In this document: in pieces, positions 17,806 through 26,648 of the stretch
How positions within the stretch are numbered: the first letter of the stretch is position 1
Layout: each line of letters starts with the position of its first letter
NCBI GenBank assembly: GCA_017882615.1
Contig: JADGPD010000012.1
Span: 1-39,507, forward strand
DNA length: 39,507 bases
Source: Thermoleophilia bacterium
GTDB lineage: Bacteria > Actinomycetota > Thermoleophilia > Gaiellales > Gaiellaceae
Direction: 5' to 3'
Position numbers and translations under genes: made by a program
Notes under the pieces: model-generated
Told to the model about the DNA's origin: nothing
Databases searched by the model: none
The model's input: only the letters and a program-made list of their open reading frames with translations

Positions 17806-18273
17806 ATGAAGACAAGCGCTGGAATCCTTCTCTATCGCCGCGGCGAGGCCGGGCTCGAAGTGCTGATCGGGCACATGGGCGGCCCCTTCTGGGAGCGGAA
17901 GGACGCGGGCGCCTGGTCGATCCCGAAAGGCGAGATGAAGGAAGGGGAGAACACGCTCGAGGTCGCCAAGCGGGAGTTCGACGAGGAGCTCGGTTCGCCG
18001 CCGCCGCAGGAGCCGTATCTCGAGCTCGGCGAGATCAGGCAGGCGAACGGGAAGAGGGTCGTCGTCTTCGCCGTCCAAGGCGAGCTCGACGCCGCGAGCA
18101 TTCGCAGCAACAGCTTCGAGATGGAGTGGCCGCGCGGCTCCGGTCAGATGCGCGAATTCCCCGAGCTCGACCGCGCTATCTGGGCATCGCCGGTGCAGGC
18201 GAGCCAGAAGCTCATTCCGGCGCAGGTGCAGTTCCTCGAGCGCTTGGAAAAGGCGCTCGCGGGCGACGCCTAG
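17806..18273 (+). CDS. Nudix hydrolase
   Basis: A 155-residue Nudix-fold pyrophosphohydrolase. The Nudix box Gx5Ex7REUxEExG is complete: 'GEMKEGENTLEVAKREFDEELG' split here as GEMKEGE plus REFDEELG, at about residues 45-66. The start 'MKTSAGILLYRRGEAGLEVLIGHMGGPFW' and 'WSIPKGEMKEGE' resemble the group acting on nucleoside polyphosphates or diadenosine compounds; the substrate is not settled. The ATG at 17806 agrees with family N-termini. It converges on the response regulator gene with a 4-base stop overlap. Confidence 0.9.
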   Translation: MKTSAGILLYRRGEAGLEVLIGHMGGPFWERKDAGAWSIPKGEMKEGENTLEVAKREFDEELGSPPPQEPYLELGEIRQANGKRVVVFAVQGELDAASIRSNSFEMEWPRGSGQMREFPELDRAIWASPVQASQKLIPAQVQFLERLEKALAGDA

Positions 18274-18935
18274 ACCGGGCCCGGCTTGACCAGCCCCGCC
18301 TCGTACGCGAGCACGACGGCCTGTACGCGGTCGCGCAGATGCAGCTTGCGCAGCACGCTCGAGACGTGCGTCTTGACGGTCGTCTCGCTCACGAACAGCT
18401 TGCCTGCGATCTCGGCGTTGGTCAGCCCGCCGGCGATCAGGCGCAGGATCTCGAGCTCGCGCGGTGTCAGCGAGTCGAGCTCGGGCGGCGTCGCCCGTTC
18501 GGATGCTTCGAGCGAGGATGCAAAGCGATCGAGCAGGCGGCGCGTGACCGAGGGCGCCAGCAGCGCCTCGCCCGAGGCGACGACGCGGATCGCCTCGGCC
18601 AGCTGCGCCGGTTGAACGTCCTTGAGCAGAAAGCCGCTCGCGCCGGCGCGCAACGCCTCGAAGACGTACTCGTCGAGATCGAACGTGGTGAGGATGATCA
18701 CGCGCGCTTCCGAGCCCGCCCTAAGCAGGCGCCGAGTCGCTTCCACCCCGTCCAGCACCGGCATGCGCACATCCATCAGAACGACATCGGGCTGGAGCTC
18801 GCGCGCCAAGTCGATCGCCTGGGCGCCGTTCTCGGCCTCCCCCACCACCGCGAGGTCGTCGCGCGCCTCGAGAATCATGCGAAAGCCGCTGCGTACGAGC
18901 GCCTGGTCGTCGGCGATGAGAACGCGGATGCTCAA
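18270..18935 (-). CDS. NarL/LuxR-type response regulator
   Basis: A 221-residue two-component regulator. The receiver domain (1-120) has the acidic pair DD at 9-10, phospho-acceptor Asp 55 in '[13 protein letters not shown]', Thr near 83 ('ILTTFD') and Lys near 105 ('FLLKDVQP'). A LuxR HTH domain ('[43 protein letters not shown]') binds DNA. Its ATG overlaps the histidine kinase stop by four bases, so the pair are co-translated. It probably regulates the ABC-2 exporter genes that precede it in the same operon. Confidence 0.95.
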   Translation of the reverse strand: MSIRVLIADDQALVRSGFRMILEARDDLAVVGEAENGAQAIDLARELQPDVVLMDVRMPVLDGVEATRRLLRAGSEARVIILTTFDLDEYVFEALRAGASGFLLKDVQPAQLAEAIRVVASGEALLAPSVTRRLLDRFASSLEASERATPPELDSLTPRELEILRLIAGGLTNAEIAGKLFVSETTVKTHVSSVLRKLHLRDRVQAVVLAYEAGLVKPGPV

Positions 18936-20089
18936 CTCTGCCCTTTCTGGCCTATTGGCAGGCGCACCTTGACGGCGAAGCCGCCGCCGGCCTGCGCCCC
19001 GGCTTCGAGCTCGCCTCCGAGCAGAGCCACGCGCTCGCGCATGCCGATCAAGCCGTGTCCCTTTCCCGACGCCGCGCCGGGACCCTTTCCGTTGTCCGTC
19101 ACCTCGATCGCCAGCTCCTGGCCGCGCCGGGCGATCTGAACCCCGGCTCGGCTGGCGCGAGAGTGCTTGAGCGTGTTCGTCAGCGCCTCCTGAACGATCC
19201 GGTAGGCCGAAAGACCGACACCGGCCGGAAGCTCGCTCAAGCCCGGTTCCAGGTCCAGCTCGACCTCCAACCCGGTCGCCCGAACCTGCTCGACCAGCGA
19301 CTCGAGCGCGGCCAGGCCGGGTTGCGGCTGGCGGCTCTCGGGATCGCCGGTGCGCACGATCCCGAGCAGGCGCCTGAGCTCGGTCAGAGCCGAGCGCCCG
19401 CTCTCCTCGATCGAGCTCAAAGCCTCGCGTGCGCGCTCGGGCTGCCGCTCGAAGACGTCCCGCGCCGCGGCGGCCTGAACGACCATCACGCTGACCGAGT
19501 GGGCGATGACGTCATGCAGCTCGCGCGCGATCCGCTCCTGCTCTTCGCGGGTCGCCCGCGACGCGCTCTCGTGCCGTTCACGCTCGAGCCGCTCGGCGCG
19601 CTCCTCCAGCTCTCTGAGATAGGCGCGACGGGCGCGCACGTTGTCGCCGATTATCCAGGCGACGGTGAAACCGATCAGATGCACGATGACGAGGTGGCCG
19701 ATGCGCTCGTCCGACTGCTCCTGCAGAAAGAGCGGCGAGGTCGAGAGAACGATCAGGCCGAGCAGCCCGGCGTGCAGCGAGGTGCGGCGATCGACGACGT
19801 GCGAGGCGACCGTGTACATCGCCAGCGCCGAGGCGAACGGAGGCAGCGAGTCGAAGCGCAGCTCGAAAAAGAGAGCCGCCGCCACCACCAGGCCGAAGAC
19901 CGTCAACGGATAGCGACGGCGTACGAGCAGCGGCAGCGACTGGGCCAGGCCGAGCGGAATCGCGTAGGCGAGCCTCGTGCTGCGATCGGCCCAGACCGTG
20001 GTCGGCACGAGAACGAGGAAGAAGAGCCCGACGTCGATCAGGACAGGCGTTATCCGCCCTGTCCTGCCCCTTTGCAGACGCGCTCTCAT
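18932..20089 (-). CDS. Sensor histidine kinase (HisKA_3 type)
   Basis: A 385-residue membrane kinase. The N-terminal half (15-150) has four to five membrane helices and no large periplasmic domain, so it may sense signals in the membrane. A coiled region (155-185) leads to the HisKA_3 dimerisation segment with His 192 in '[18 protein letters not shown]'. The ATPase part shows the N box '[14 protein letters not shown]' and G boxes 'VTDNGKGPG' and '[11 protein letters not shown]'. The ATG at 20089 is preferred; an earlier TTG at 20134 would overlap the permease stop. Partner: the response regulator downstream. Confidence 0.93.
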   Translation of the reverse strand: MRARLQRGRTGRITPVLIDVGLFFLVLVPTTVWADRSTRLAYAIPLGLAQSLPLLVRRRYPLTVFGLVVAAALFFELRFDSLPPFASALAMYTVASHVVDRRTSLHAGLLGLIVLSTSPLFLQEQSDERIGHLVIVHLIGFTVAWIIGDNVRARRAYLRELEERAERLERERHESASRATREEQERIARELHDVIAHSVSVMVVQAAAARDVFERQPERAREALSSIEESGRSALTELRRLLGIVRTGDPESRQPQPGLAALESLVEQVRATGLEVELDLEPGLSELPAGVGLSAYRIVQEALTNTLKHSRASRAGVQIARRGQELAIEVTDNGKGPGAASGKGHGLIGMRERVALLGGELEAGAQAGGGFAVKVRLPIGQKGQS

Positions 20090-20117
20090 CGTTCGAACCG
20101 TACTCCGCCGGCGTCGC

Positions 20118-20933
20118 TCAAGCGTCGCGCGCAAGAGTGCGCCAGAGCCCGAGGCCGCCGATGATCGAAACCCAAAGTGCGATCACGATCACCGAGGTCG
20201 TGTGAGACGGAAGGATCAGATTCCCCGTATCCGTCGGCGGAAGCGGCGATAGCCCCTCCATCGCCACGCCAAGTAGCGCATCGCGCGACTTACCGAGCGC
20301 GCCGATGACGTGCAGGATCCCCTGCACCGGAATCAGGTAGGCGATCAGAACGCTGATCGCGGCTCCGCGCGAGCCCACCAGCGAGCCCAGCCCGAGCGCA
20401 AGCATGTAGACGACGCCGGCGCTGAGCAACACCCACAACCCCGCTTTGATGAAAAGTTCCACGCTCGGAGTCGAAAGACTCCCGGCCAGCGCGACGCAAA
20501 GCACGGCGGCAAGAGCGTAGGCCGCGGCGACGAACGGCAGCACGAGCGCCAGTCCGCCGGAAGCGCGCGCAGCAAAGAAGCGCGCTCGCGAGCGCCCGCT
20601 CGAGACGAGATCTCTGTACACACCGGAGCTCAGATCCTGCGTGCCGGCTGCGGCGCCGACCAGTCCGACGGCGATCATCCCACCGATCTGGCCCAGCAGC
20701 GTCAGCGCGATTTGGAACTTATCCGTGCCCCCCGCCGGACCGTACTTGGTCGAGTTGGAGAGGTGGAAGAGCTCCAGCGCGGCGTATGTGACGATGATCG
20801 CGCCGACCGTGAGAAGCGCGAGCGGAATCCAGACGCCGCGGCTCTTGCGCAGCTTGAGGAACTCGGCGCGCTCCAGCCTGAGGGGCAGGCGTAGGGAAAG
20901 TGGCAGCTGGGTCGTGCCTTCCAAGCTGGTCAT
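20118..20933 (-). CDS. ABC-2 type permease, copy 2
   Basis: A 271-residue membrane protein with about six helices, the first after 'LERAEFLKLRKSRGVWIPLALL'. It is a same-length paralogue of the protein encoded at 20995-21810, with 'ELFHLSNSTKYGPAGGTDKFQ', 'AGTQDLSSGVYRDLVSSGRSRARFF' and 'LGLGSLVGSRGAAISVLIAYLIPVQGIL' near-identical between them. The two probably form a heterodimer with the ATPase encoded at 21807. It lies 28 bases upstream of the kinase gene. The substrate is unknown. Confidence 0.9.
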   Translation of the reverse strand: MTSLEGTTQLPLSLRLPLRLERAEFLKLRKSRGVWIPLALLTVGAIIVTYAALELFHLSNSTKYGPAGGTDKFQIALTLLGQIGGMIAVGLVGAAAGTQDLSSGVYRDLVSSGRSRARFFAARASGGLALVLPFVAAAYALAAVLCVALAGSLSTPSVELFIKAGLWVLLSAGVVYMLALGLGSLVGSRGAAISVLIAYLIPVQGILHVIGALGKSRDALLGVAMEGLSPLPPTDTGNLILPSHTTSVIVIALWVSIIGGLGLWRTLARDA

Positions 20934-20994
20934 CAGTCGTCCTCTCTCTGACGGAGTTTGATCTGCGAGAAGCGGCGTCGTCGCCGCGGGGTTG

Positions 20995-21810
20995 TCAGGC
21001 GTCGCGCTTCTGAGTGCGCCAGAGCCCGAGGCCTGCGAAGATCGCGACCCAGAGCGCGAGCACGATCAGCGAGGTTGCCAGTGACATGTGGAGCTGGTCG
21101 CGCGCGTCAGGGGGCGCAAGGGGCGAGAGCCGCTCGACCGCTACGCTCAGCAGCCCGTCGCGAGCACGCCCGAGCGCGCTGATGTTGCGCAGTATCCCCT
21201 GGACCGGCAAGAGGTACGCGATCAAAATGCTGATCGTTGCCGCTCGCGAGCCGACGAGCGAACCCAGCCCGAGCGCGATCACATAGACGACGGCGCCGCT
21301 GAAGAGCACATACAGACCGGACTTCGCGAACAGCGTCACACTCGGCGTGGCCAGTCCGCTCGCTAGCGCGACGCTGAGCACGGCCGCAAGGGCATAGGCG
21401 GCTGCCATCAGGGGCAGCAGCAGTGCCAGGCCGCCTGGAATGCGCGCCAGGAATAGACGAGTACGAGAGCGGCCGGTGGAGACGAGATCCCTGAACACGC
21501 CCGAGCTTATGTCCTGAGTTCCCGCGGCGGCTCCGACCAAGGCGGCGGCGATCATGCCGGCCACCTGGCCCATCAGAAGCAGTGCCCCCTGGAACTTGTC
21601 CGTCCCGCCAGCGGGGGCGTACTTGGCCGAGTTCGAAACATGGAACAACTCCACCGCCAGGTAAAAAATCACGATCGCTCCCACCGTGAGAATCGCGGTG
21701 GGAATCCAGACGCCGTAGCTCTTGCGCAGCTTTAGTAGCTCGGCGCGCTCCAGCCGGAAGGGCAGGCGCGGCGGCTGTGGTGCTTGGACCGTGCTCTCCG
21801 AGGTGCTCAT
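20995..21810 (-). CDS. ABC-2 type permease, copy 1
   Basis: A 271-residue permease with the same architecture as the following gene, beginning 'MSTSESTVQAPQPPRLPFRLERAELLKLRKSYGVW'-like with a Pro-rich cytoplasmic lead and about six helices. 'AGTQDISSGVFRDLVSTGRSRTRLFLAR' marks the subfamily of ABC-2 export permeases. Its ATG overlaps the ATPase stop by four bases, so the exporter is translated as a unit. Two close paralogues in tandem point to a heterodimeric channel. Confidence 0.9.
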   Translation of the reverse strand: MSTSESTVQAPQPPRLPFRLERAELLKLRKSYGVWIPTAILTVGAIVIFYLAVELFHVSNSAKYAPAGGTDKFQGALLLMGQVAGMIAAALVGAAAGTQDISSGVFRDLVSTGRSRTRLFLARIPGGLALLLPLMAAAYALAAVLSVALASGLATPSVTLFAKSGLYVLFSGAVVYVIALGLGSLVGSRAATISILIAYLLPVQGILRNISALGRARDGLLSVAVERLSPLAPPDARDQLHMSLATSLIVLALWVAIFAGLGLWRTQKRDA

Positions 21811-22751
21811 GAGTCCCCTCCCAGGCGGCGAGTGATCTCCAGGAAACGATGCTCGAGCGAGACGTGAGAGGGCTCGAGACGATGCACTGCGATGCCGGCC
21901 CCCACCAACCTCGTGTTGAGCTCGGCCGCCACCTTCTCGAGCGACGCGTCCGGCATCACCAAGACACGTAGGCCACCGGCGGTCTCCTCCACCTCGCGCA
22001 GCGAGCCGCTGCCGTCGATGGCGCCGAAGGCCTTGTGTGGCTCGTCGCAGCCGATCGTGATGGCGCCGTCGTCACCGGTCGAGAGCTCGCTCAAGGAGCC
22101 CTGGGCGACGATCTTGCCGCGATCGACGATCGCTACGTGGTCGCAGATCTTTTCGACCTCGTCCAGCAGGTGCGAGGAAAGAACGAGCGTCCGCCCCTCG
22201 GCGATCCAGGCCCGGACCAGACCGCGGAACTCCTGAATACCGCCCGGGTCGAGCCCGTTCGTCGGCTCGTCCAGGATCAAGAGTTGGGGGTCGGAGAGCA
22301 GGCAGCGCGCGATGCCGAGCCGCTGACGCATGCCCTGCGAGTAGGTCGAGACATGATCGTCGGCCCGATCGGCCAACCCAACCTGCTCGAGAACCTTGTC
22401 GATACGGAGGTGCGCAGCGGGCTCGCGCGCAGCTGCGGCGACCCAGAGATTCTCGCGCCCGCTCAGGTGCTTGTGGAAGCCCGGCTCTTCGACGATCGCC
22501 CCGACTCGCGCCAGCGCCCGCGAGCGTTCCTTCGGCATCGGGCGTCCGAGCATCCTCATCGTTCCGGCCGTCGGTTGTGTCAGCCCGAGCAGCATCCGGA
22601 TCAACGTCGTCTTGCCGGCGCCATTCGGGCCCAGGTAACCGAACGCCGAGCCGCGCGGAACGCGCAGATCGACACCATCCACGGCCACCTGTCCGCCGAA
22701 GCTCTTTTTCAGACCCTCGGTCTCGATGACGTACTCGTTTTGCGTTGCCAT
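21807..22751 (-). CDS. ABC-2 exporter ATPase (BcrA/DrrA-like)
   Basis: A 314-residue ATP-binding subunit. Walker A GPNGAGKT is at 41-48, the signature in 'VSTYSQGMRQRLGIARCLL', Walker B 'LLILDEPTNGLDPGG' and the H-loop 'LVLSSHLLDEVEKICDHVAI'. The C-terminal ~80 residues form the usual regulatory extension of drug/lantibiotic exporters. AGGAGG sits directly before the ATG at 22751. It is the first gene of a five-gene operon, ATPase-permease-permease-kinase-regulator, a layout typical of antibiotic or peptide resistance, although the substrate is not known. Confidence 0.95.
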   Translation of the reverse strand: MATQNEYVIETEGLKKSFGGQVAVDGVDLRVPRGSAFGYLGPNGAGKTTLIRMLLGLTQPTAGTMRMLGRPMPKERSRALARVGAIVEEPGFHKHLSGRENLWVAAAAREPAAHLRIDKVLEQVGLADRADDHVSTYSQGMRQRLGIARCLLSDPQLLILDEPTNGLDPGGIQEFRGLVRAWIAEGRTLVLSSHLLDEVEKICDHVAIVDRGKIVAQGSLSELSTGDDGAITIGCDEPHKAFGAIDGSGSLREVEETAGGLRVLVMPDASLEKVAAELNTRLVGAGIAVHRLEPSHVSLEHRFLEITRRLGGDS

Positions 22752-22989
22752 GATCCTCCTCGCTCGCTCGAAGCCCAACTTACCCGGGAATGCGCTTCCG
22801 AACCTCGGGCCGCAGACCGAGATTTGCCTCATCCCTGAGAACGAGCTTTCGCTCGGGGTTCGAGCGCCTCTTGCCCACCCACCACCCCCCACCCTCCCAC
22901 GGGGCGGGGAATGGTTGCGAGAAAGGACGCTCGAGAATGTGCCGGCTTCGCGTCGAGTCTCAGCGCAAATTTCTCCGTCCGTTGGTGGC

Positions 22990-23838
22990 TCAGAGGTCAA
23001 GCCGCGCGAATGCCGCGAGCACAACGGCGGTAACGAGCGCGAGGTAGCCGAGCGACCAGAGCCAGAGCTGACTGGGGCCGGCTTGGGGACCGCCGAACGG
23101 CCCGAGGGACAACACGGTCTTCGTTACTCCGGAGGTCTCGGCCGTCAACGCGAAGAGCGAGCGCTGGTAGAGCGCCTCAAAGGGCGCGATCCACGAACTT
23201 GCCTCGGCGATTCGCTCCAGGGAGTGGATCTTCATGACGACGCCGATCTGGCCAAGGAGACCCGCGACCATGCCGATGCCGAGCAGCATGAAGACGGTAA
23301 TACCGTTCGCGATCGGCGCCAGGAAGACCGAACCGAGCAGCGAGAGGGCGGCGATGATCGTCACCGCCAGCATCAGCGCCAGCATCGGCTCGAGCTGATG
23401 GTCGGGCGCCCAGTGCAGGGTGTGCCGCGTGATCGCGAGGACGATCGCATACACGGCCACCACGTAAGGAACGCAGACCAAGACGGCTGCCAACAGCCGC
23501 CCGCCTATCAACGACGAGCGGCCGACGGGACGCGCAACGAGCGGCTGCAGAAGGCCCCGTTCCGCCTCGCCCCTGATCGCTCCCAGGGTGAGAAAAATGG
23601 CAAGTACGCAGCCGAGGAAGTAGGTGGCGAAGAGCGCCAGCCCGAAGACCGAGGCGCCGCGCACCACGTTCTCGTCCACCACCGGGTTCCCCGAGAAGCC
23701 GCTCGTTTTCGAGAAGACGAAACGGGCCCCCAACCAGTAGAGCGCAATGAAGGCAGTGGTCAGGACGAGCACGGCCAGGAAAACGCGCCGGCGCAGCGTC
23801 TCGCGGAAGGCGTAGACGGCAACCAGCGCCGCGTTCAC
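22990..23838 (-). CDS. ABC-2 type permease (NosY-like)
   Basis: A 282-residue membrane protein with about six helices. TM1 follows 'FRETLRRRVFLAVLVLTTAFIALYW', and 'AIRGEAERGLLQPLVARPVGRSSLIGGRLL' is the conserved cytoplasmic segment of ABC-2 permeases related to NosY. The GTG start at 23838 overlaps the stop of the ATPase gene by four bases. It forms a second, separate exporter with that ATPase; its sequence is unlike the duplicated permeases at 20118-21810. Confidence 0.9.
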   Translation of the reverse strand: MNAALVAVYAFRETLRRRVFLAVLVLTTAFIALYWLGARFVFSKTSGFSGNPVVDENVVRGASVFGLALFATYFLGCVLAIFLTLGAIRGEAERGLLQPLVARPVGRSSLIGGRLLAAVLVCVPYVVAVYAIVLAITRHTLHWAPDHQLEPMLALMLAVTIIAALSLLGSVFLAPIANGITVFMLLGIGMVAGLLGQIGVVMKIHSLERIAEASSWIAPFEALYQRSLFALTAETSGVTKTVLSLGPFGGPQAGPSQLWLWSLGYLALVTAVVLAAFARLDL

Positions 23839-24677
23839 GCCGCATCACTCCCTGTCAGCTCGAGGAAGGCCTCCTCGAGCGTGGAACGCACCAGGCGCAC
23901 CGAAAACACGTCTTCGCCCGCGGCCACCAGCTCGCGCACGACCTGCGGTACCTGCTCGCGTCCGACATCCTCGATCAGGCGCACTCCCGCGTCTGTCTCG
24001 ATCTCCAGCCCGCGCGATCGCGTCAGCTCGTTCATCGCCCCGGCCGCGACGAGCCTTCCGTGCGAAAGGATGACGACGCGGTCGCAGACGAGCTCGACCT
24101 CGCTCAACAGGTGCGAGTTGAGCAGCACCGCGATCTCGCGCTCGCGCAGGCGCTCGAGTAGCTCGCGCACCGTGCGCCTTCCGGCCGGATCGAGCGCACT
24201 CGTCGGCTCGTCGAGGAGCAAGAGCCGCGGCCGGCCGACAAGCGCCTGGGCCACCCCCAACCGTTGCTGCATCCCTTTCGACATCGCCGAGACGCGCACG
24301 CGGCGAGCGTCCGTCAGACCCACCAGCCCGAGCAGGTCTTTCCGCTCGTCGGCGCCGCCGCGCGAGCTCGCCAGTCGCTGGTGCAGCACCAGCACTTCCT
24401 CAGCGCTGAGCCAGTCGGGGAAGCGAAAGAGCTCGGCCAGGTAGCCGATCGCCGCCCGTGCCGAGCGCGAGCCCGCGCGAGCGCCGCAGACTCTCGCCTC
24501 GCCGCCGCTCGAGCGGACGACGCCGCAGACGATCTTGGTCAGCGTCGATTTCCCGGCACCGTTGGGCCCAAGCAGGCCAACCAGCTCGCCCGGCGCGATC
24601 TCCAGATCGACTCCGGCGAGCGCGGTCGTTCGTCCGTAGCGCTTGACGAGCGCCCGGGTGGTTAACGCCGGCGGCAC
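23835..24677 (-). CDS. ABC-2 exporter ATPase
   Basis: A 280-residue ATPase with Walker A GPNGAGKS at 37-44, signature 'SAMSKGMQQRLGVAQALVG', Walker B 'LLLLDEPTSALDPAG' and H-loop 'VLLNSHLLSEVELVCDRVVI'. It is most like the NosF/CcmA-type group and pairs with the overlapping permease gene. The GTG start lies exactly where a TAAGAT -10 box would start transcription, so the mRNA is likely leaderless. That box overlaps the stop codon of the doxX gene. Confidence 0.94.
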   Translation of the reverse strand: MPPALTTRALVKRYGRTTALAGVDLEIAPGELVGLLGPNGAGKSTLTKIVCGVVRSSGGEARVCGARAGSRSARAAIGYLAELFRFPDWLSAEEVLVLHQRLASSRGGADERKDLLGLVGLTDARRVRVSAMSKGMQQRLGVAQALVGRPRLLLLDEPTSALDPAGRRTVRELLERLREREIAVLLNSHLLSEVELVCDRVVILSHGRLVAAGAMNELTRSRGLEIETDAGVRLIEDVGREQVPQVVRELVAAGEDVFSVRLVRSTLEEAFLELTGSDAA

Positions 24678-24683
24678 GGCGTG

Positions 24684-24689
24684 ATCTTA
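24684..24689 (-). promoter_or_regulatory. -10 box for leaderless ATPase transcript
   Basis: TAAGAT on the minus strand, six bases before the GTG start of the ABC ATPase gene and overlapping the doxX stop codon. There is no Shine-Dalgarno sequence and no clear -35. Confidence 0.45.
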
Positions 24690-25109
24690 ACGACGACCGA
24701 AGAGTGGGTCGGTCAGTGAGAGGCCGGCCGAGCCTTGAAGCTGGTTCCAGACATAGAAGAGTATGAGTGCGCCGCCGAGCAATGAGACGTTCTTGAGGAA
24801 GTTGATCTGCTGGAGCTGCCTGGTCATCGGCTCGTTCTCATGCCAGAAGGCGTGCATCACGGGCGTGACGGCAACGAGGAAGGCGGCGATCAGGAGCGCG
24901 CCCAGATCGCCCCAGACACCGAGCGCAACCAGCAGCGAGCCAACGATGATCATCGCACCGCTGGCGAGAACGCTCAGCTCCGGCAAAGGAACCCGGCTCT
25001 GACGTGCGTAGGCGGCCGTGCCCTTGTGACCGAGCACATGCGTGACGAGGCCGGAATTGAAGAACATGATCGCGACGAGGATTCGGCCGGCGAGAAATAC
25101 CCAGTCCAT
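24687..25109 (-). CDS. DoxX-family membrane protein
   Basis: A 140-residue four-helix membrane protein of the DoxX family. It begins 'MDWVFLAGRILVAIMFFNSGLVTHV', with 'ELSVLASGAMIIVGSLLVALGVWGDLGALLIAAFLV' and 'EPMTRQLQQINFLKNVSLLGGALILFYV' following the family pattern. DoxX relatives have been tied to thiosulfate oxidation and oxidant detoxification; no specific role can be assigned here. The ATG at 25109 has AAGGAG seven bases upstream; the frame extends further but without a site. Confidence 0.9.
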   Translation of the reverse strand: MDWVFLAGRILVAIMFFNSGLVTHVLGHKGTAAYARQSRVPLPELSVLASGAMIIVGSLLVALGVWGDLGALLIAAFLVAVTPVMHAFWHENEPMTRQLQQINFLKNVSLLGGALILFYVWNQLQGSAGLSLTDPLFGRR

Positions 25110-25561
25110 CTGGAGCTCCTTTGGACTAATAGAGAATGGCGGCGACTCCATTGTTCTAGTCCCGCCGCGGCACTCGGTCAAGCGAGGCGACGACACGACA
25201 CCTGGGCGAACAGTTACTCAACCGCCGATGTCGAACGGAGCAGCAGGCGCCTGGTAGGCGCTTCGCCGAGCCACTTCGTTTGACGCGCTTCACGCCACGT
25301 TTTCCCGCAATTCGACGGAGCTTCCGGCCGGTTCGGATTTGTGCGAGAGGCCTTCTCGATGTAATCGATCCGCCCTTGCCCGGTGGCACGAAACCGTCGG
25401 TCATCGGCCGCTGAGCAGCGGAATCGGATACTTACAAGCTTTCGAACGCCACGACCGACGTGTTTGAGCATGCAGTAGTACTGGAACTAGTCCGACGAAC
25501 GCGTTAGTTTCTGCACCAACACACTGCGGTCACTGGGCCGCAAGGGACTGAAAGGAAACGA
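25110..25561. other. Intergenic control region between doxX and a membrane-protein gene
   Basis: About 450 bases between divergent genes, with no coding frame that looks real. It holds the GGACTA-type inverted repeat at 25123-25162, a CCGCTGAGCAGCGG palindrome at 25408-25421, and CAGTAGTACTG followed by GGAACTAGTCC near 25474-25492. Confidence 0.6.
25123..25162. promoter_or_regulatory. Interrupted inverted repeat upstream of doxX
   Basis: GGACTA..AATGG (25123-25139) faces CCATT..TAGTCC (25148-25162). The outer 6 bp and inner 5 bp match exactly, while the middle differs in length. It lies 14 bases upstream of the doxX start codon, just beyond the ribosome site, a likely repressor position. 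A third copy of GGACTAG sits near 25492 on the minus strand, before the rightward gene. Confidence 0.4.
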
Positions 25562-25996
25562 ATGAGTCTCGACAAAGTCTCGATGGGGCGACGGGTTCTT
25601 CTTGGGTCCGCCATCCTTCTGTTTATCTGGTCGTTCTTCTCCTGGAACGGTTTTGGCGGTTGCGTCGGCTCGTTCTGCGTGAGCGCGACGATTACCGCCT
25701 GGCACGGCTGGGGGACCGGGATGGGGATAGTCCTCATCATCCTCATCCTCTGGGAGGCGCTCCTTCTCGTTCAGGTCATGTCGCCGGATGCGCTCAAGCT
25801 CCCCGAGCTTCCGGTCAAGCCAATGCTGATCTCGCTTGCACTCGGCGCGCTCACGGTTCTCTTTGGAGTACTCCGCGTTTTCGAGTACGGCGCAAGGAAG
25901 TGGGAGATCTGGATCGCGTTGCTGATCCTCATCGCTCTCGCCGCAGGCGTCTTCCTTCGCTTCCAGGAAGAGGGCGGCGCGGCCGCGGCCAAGTAG
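25562..25996 (+). CDS. Small four-helix membrane protein, function unknown
   Basis: A 144-residue protein with four predicted helices: 'VLLGSAILLFIWSFFSW' (12-28), 'GMGIVLIILILWEALLLV' (53-70), 'MLISLALGALTVLFGVLRV' (88-106) and 'WIALLILIALAAGVFL' (117-132). An extracytoplasmic loop contains the pair 'GCVGSFCVS' that could form a disulfide. AAAGGAAACG lies just before the ATG. I do not recognise the family. A strong hairpin follows its stop. Confidence 0.75.
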   Translation: MSLDKVSMGRRVLLGSAILLFIWSFFSWNGFGGCVGSFCVSATITAWHGWGTGMGIVLIILILWEALLLVQVMSPDALKLPELPVKPMLISLALGALTVLFGVLRVFEYGARKWEIWIALLILIALAAGVFLRFQEEGGAAAAK

Positions 25997-26019
25997 TTCC
26001 CTCAACCTGGGTGTTTCTC

Positions 26020-26043
26020 GGAGCGGGCCTCACGGCCCGTTCC
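26020..26043 (+). terminator. Terminator hairpin after membrane-protein gene
   Basis: GGAGCGGGCC (26020-26029) pairs with GGCCCGTTCC (26034-26043) over a TCAC loop, with one G-T wobble. It lies 24 bases after the stop codon and only a short ATTT follows. Confidence 0.6.
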
Positions 26044-26166
26044 GCATTTGAGGAGCGGAACCGAAAAGCGGTGCGCATTCAGGCGCGGCAGACAGCGGTT
26101 ACGTCTGCGCATGCCAAAGCCGAACCCTCACCCGGGAGGGCCATCTGCGCGCCCGAAGCTTAGGGC

Positions 26167-26469
26167 TTAGTCGCCCCAGTCGAAATCGCGCGAGTGGGCC
26201 CAGACGCTCTCAGCGAGCTCCGGAAGCCCCTCGACAGTCTCCTCGCCCGGCCAGGCGAGCTCGACCGTCTCCACTGGTGCAGGCACACCATCCATCGTCT
26301 CTTCAAGACGTGCCTGCTCCTCTGTCTTGAACAACGGGTGATTCTCGAACGGGTCCTCGGACGCATAGCGCTCGAGAGGCATCGAGTGATCCAGAGTCGA
26401 GTTCCTTTTCTTGAGCTCCAGATGCTCCTCGATTGCCTTGGCGAGAAGAGAGGGTGTCTCAACCGTCAT
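26167..26469 (-). CDS. Small acidic protein, function unknown
   Basis: A 100-residue protein rich in Glu and Asp, with no membrane segment and no recognised domain. An N-terminal helix 'SLLAKAIEEHLELKKRN' precedes 'MPLERYASEDPFENHPLFKTEEQARLE', and the acidic tail ends 'AHSRDFDWGD'. AGGAGG nine bases before the ATG at 26469 supports this start. A TACAAT box at 26514-26519 on the minus strand may be its -10. The gene stands alone between the membrane protein and the diguanylate cyclase. Confidence 0.65.
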   Translation of the reverse strand: MTVETPSLLAKAIEEHLELKKRNSTLDHSMPLERYASEDPFENHPLFKTEEQARLEETMDGVPAPVETVELAWPGEETVEGLPELAESVWAHSRDFDWGD

Positions 26470-26648
26470 AGGATCGGTCCTCCTGCTCGGGGTCAAGGCT
26501 TATTCGGCGGTCGATTGTACCGGATCTTCGACCACCGAGAGTAGGGAAGGTGTCGGACGCAAATAGCCTGGACTTGAGGGCATGTAGTTGCCAGTTGGTA
26601 AGGTTTGCAGGCACTTTTAGTGTACGAAGGGCGAGAGCCGAGCGGCTA

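Noticed and set aside
20041-20066. Near-palindrome AGGACAGG..CCTGTCCT
   Set aside because: It lies within the coding sequence of the kinase N-terminus and the arms do not match in full; probably coincidence.
22752-22989. Possible gene or terminator between the two exporter operons
   Set aside because: No frame with family features and only a 5-bp hairpin near 22840; it is likely just a promoter region for the first exporter operon.
22726-24444. 572-codon open frame on the plus strand
   Set aside because: It lies opposite the second ABC-2 exporter genes, which have complete Walker and signature motifs. Its product is Arg/Glu/Gly-rich and domain-free, as expected of antisense frames in GC-rich DNA.
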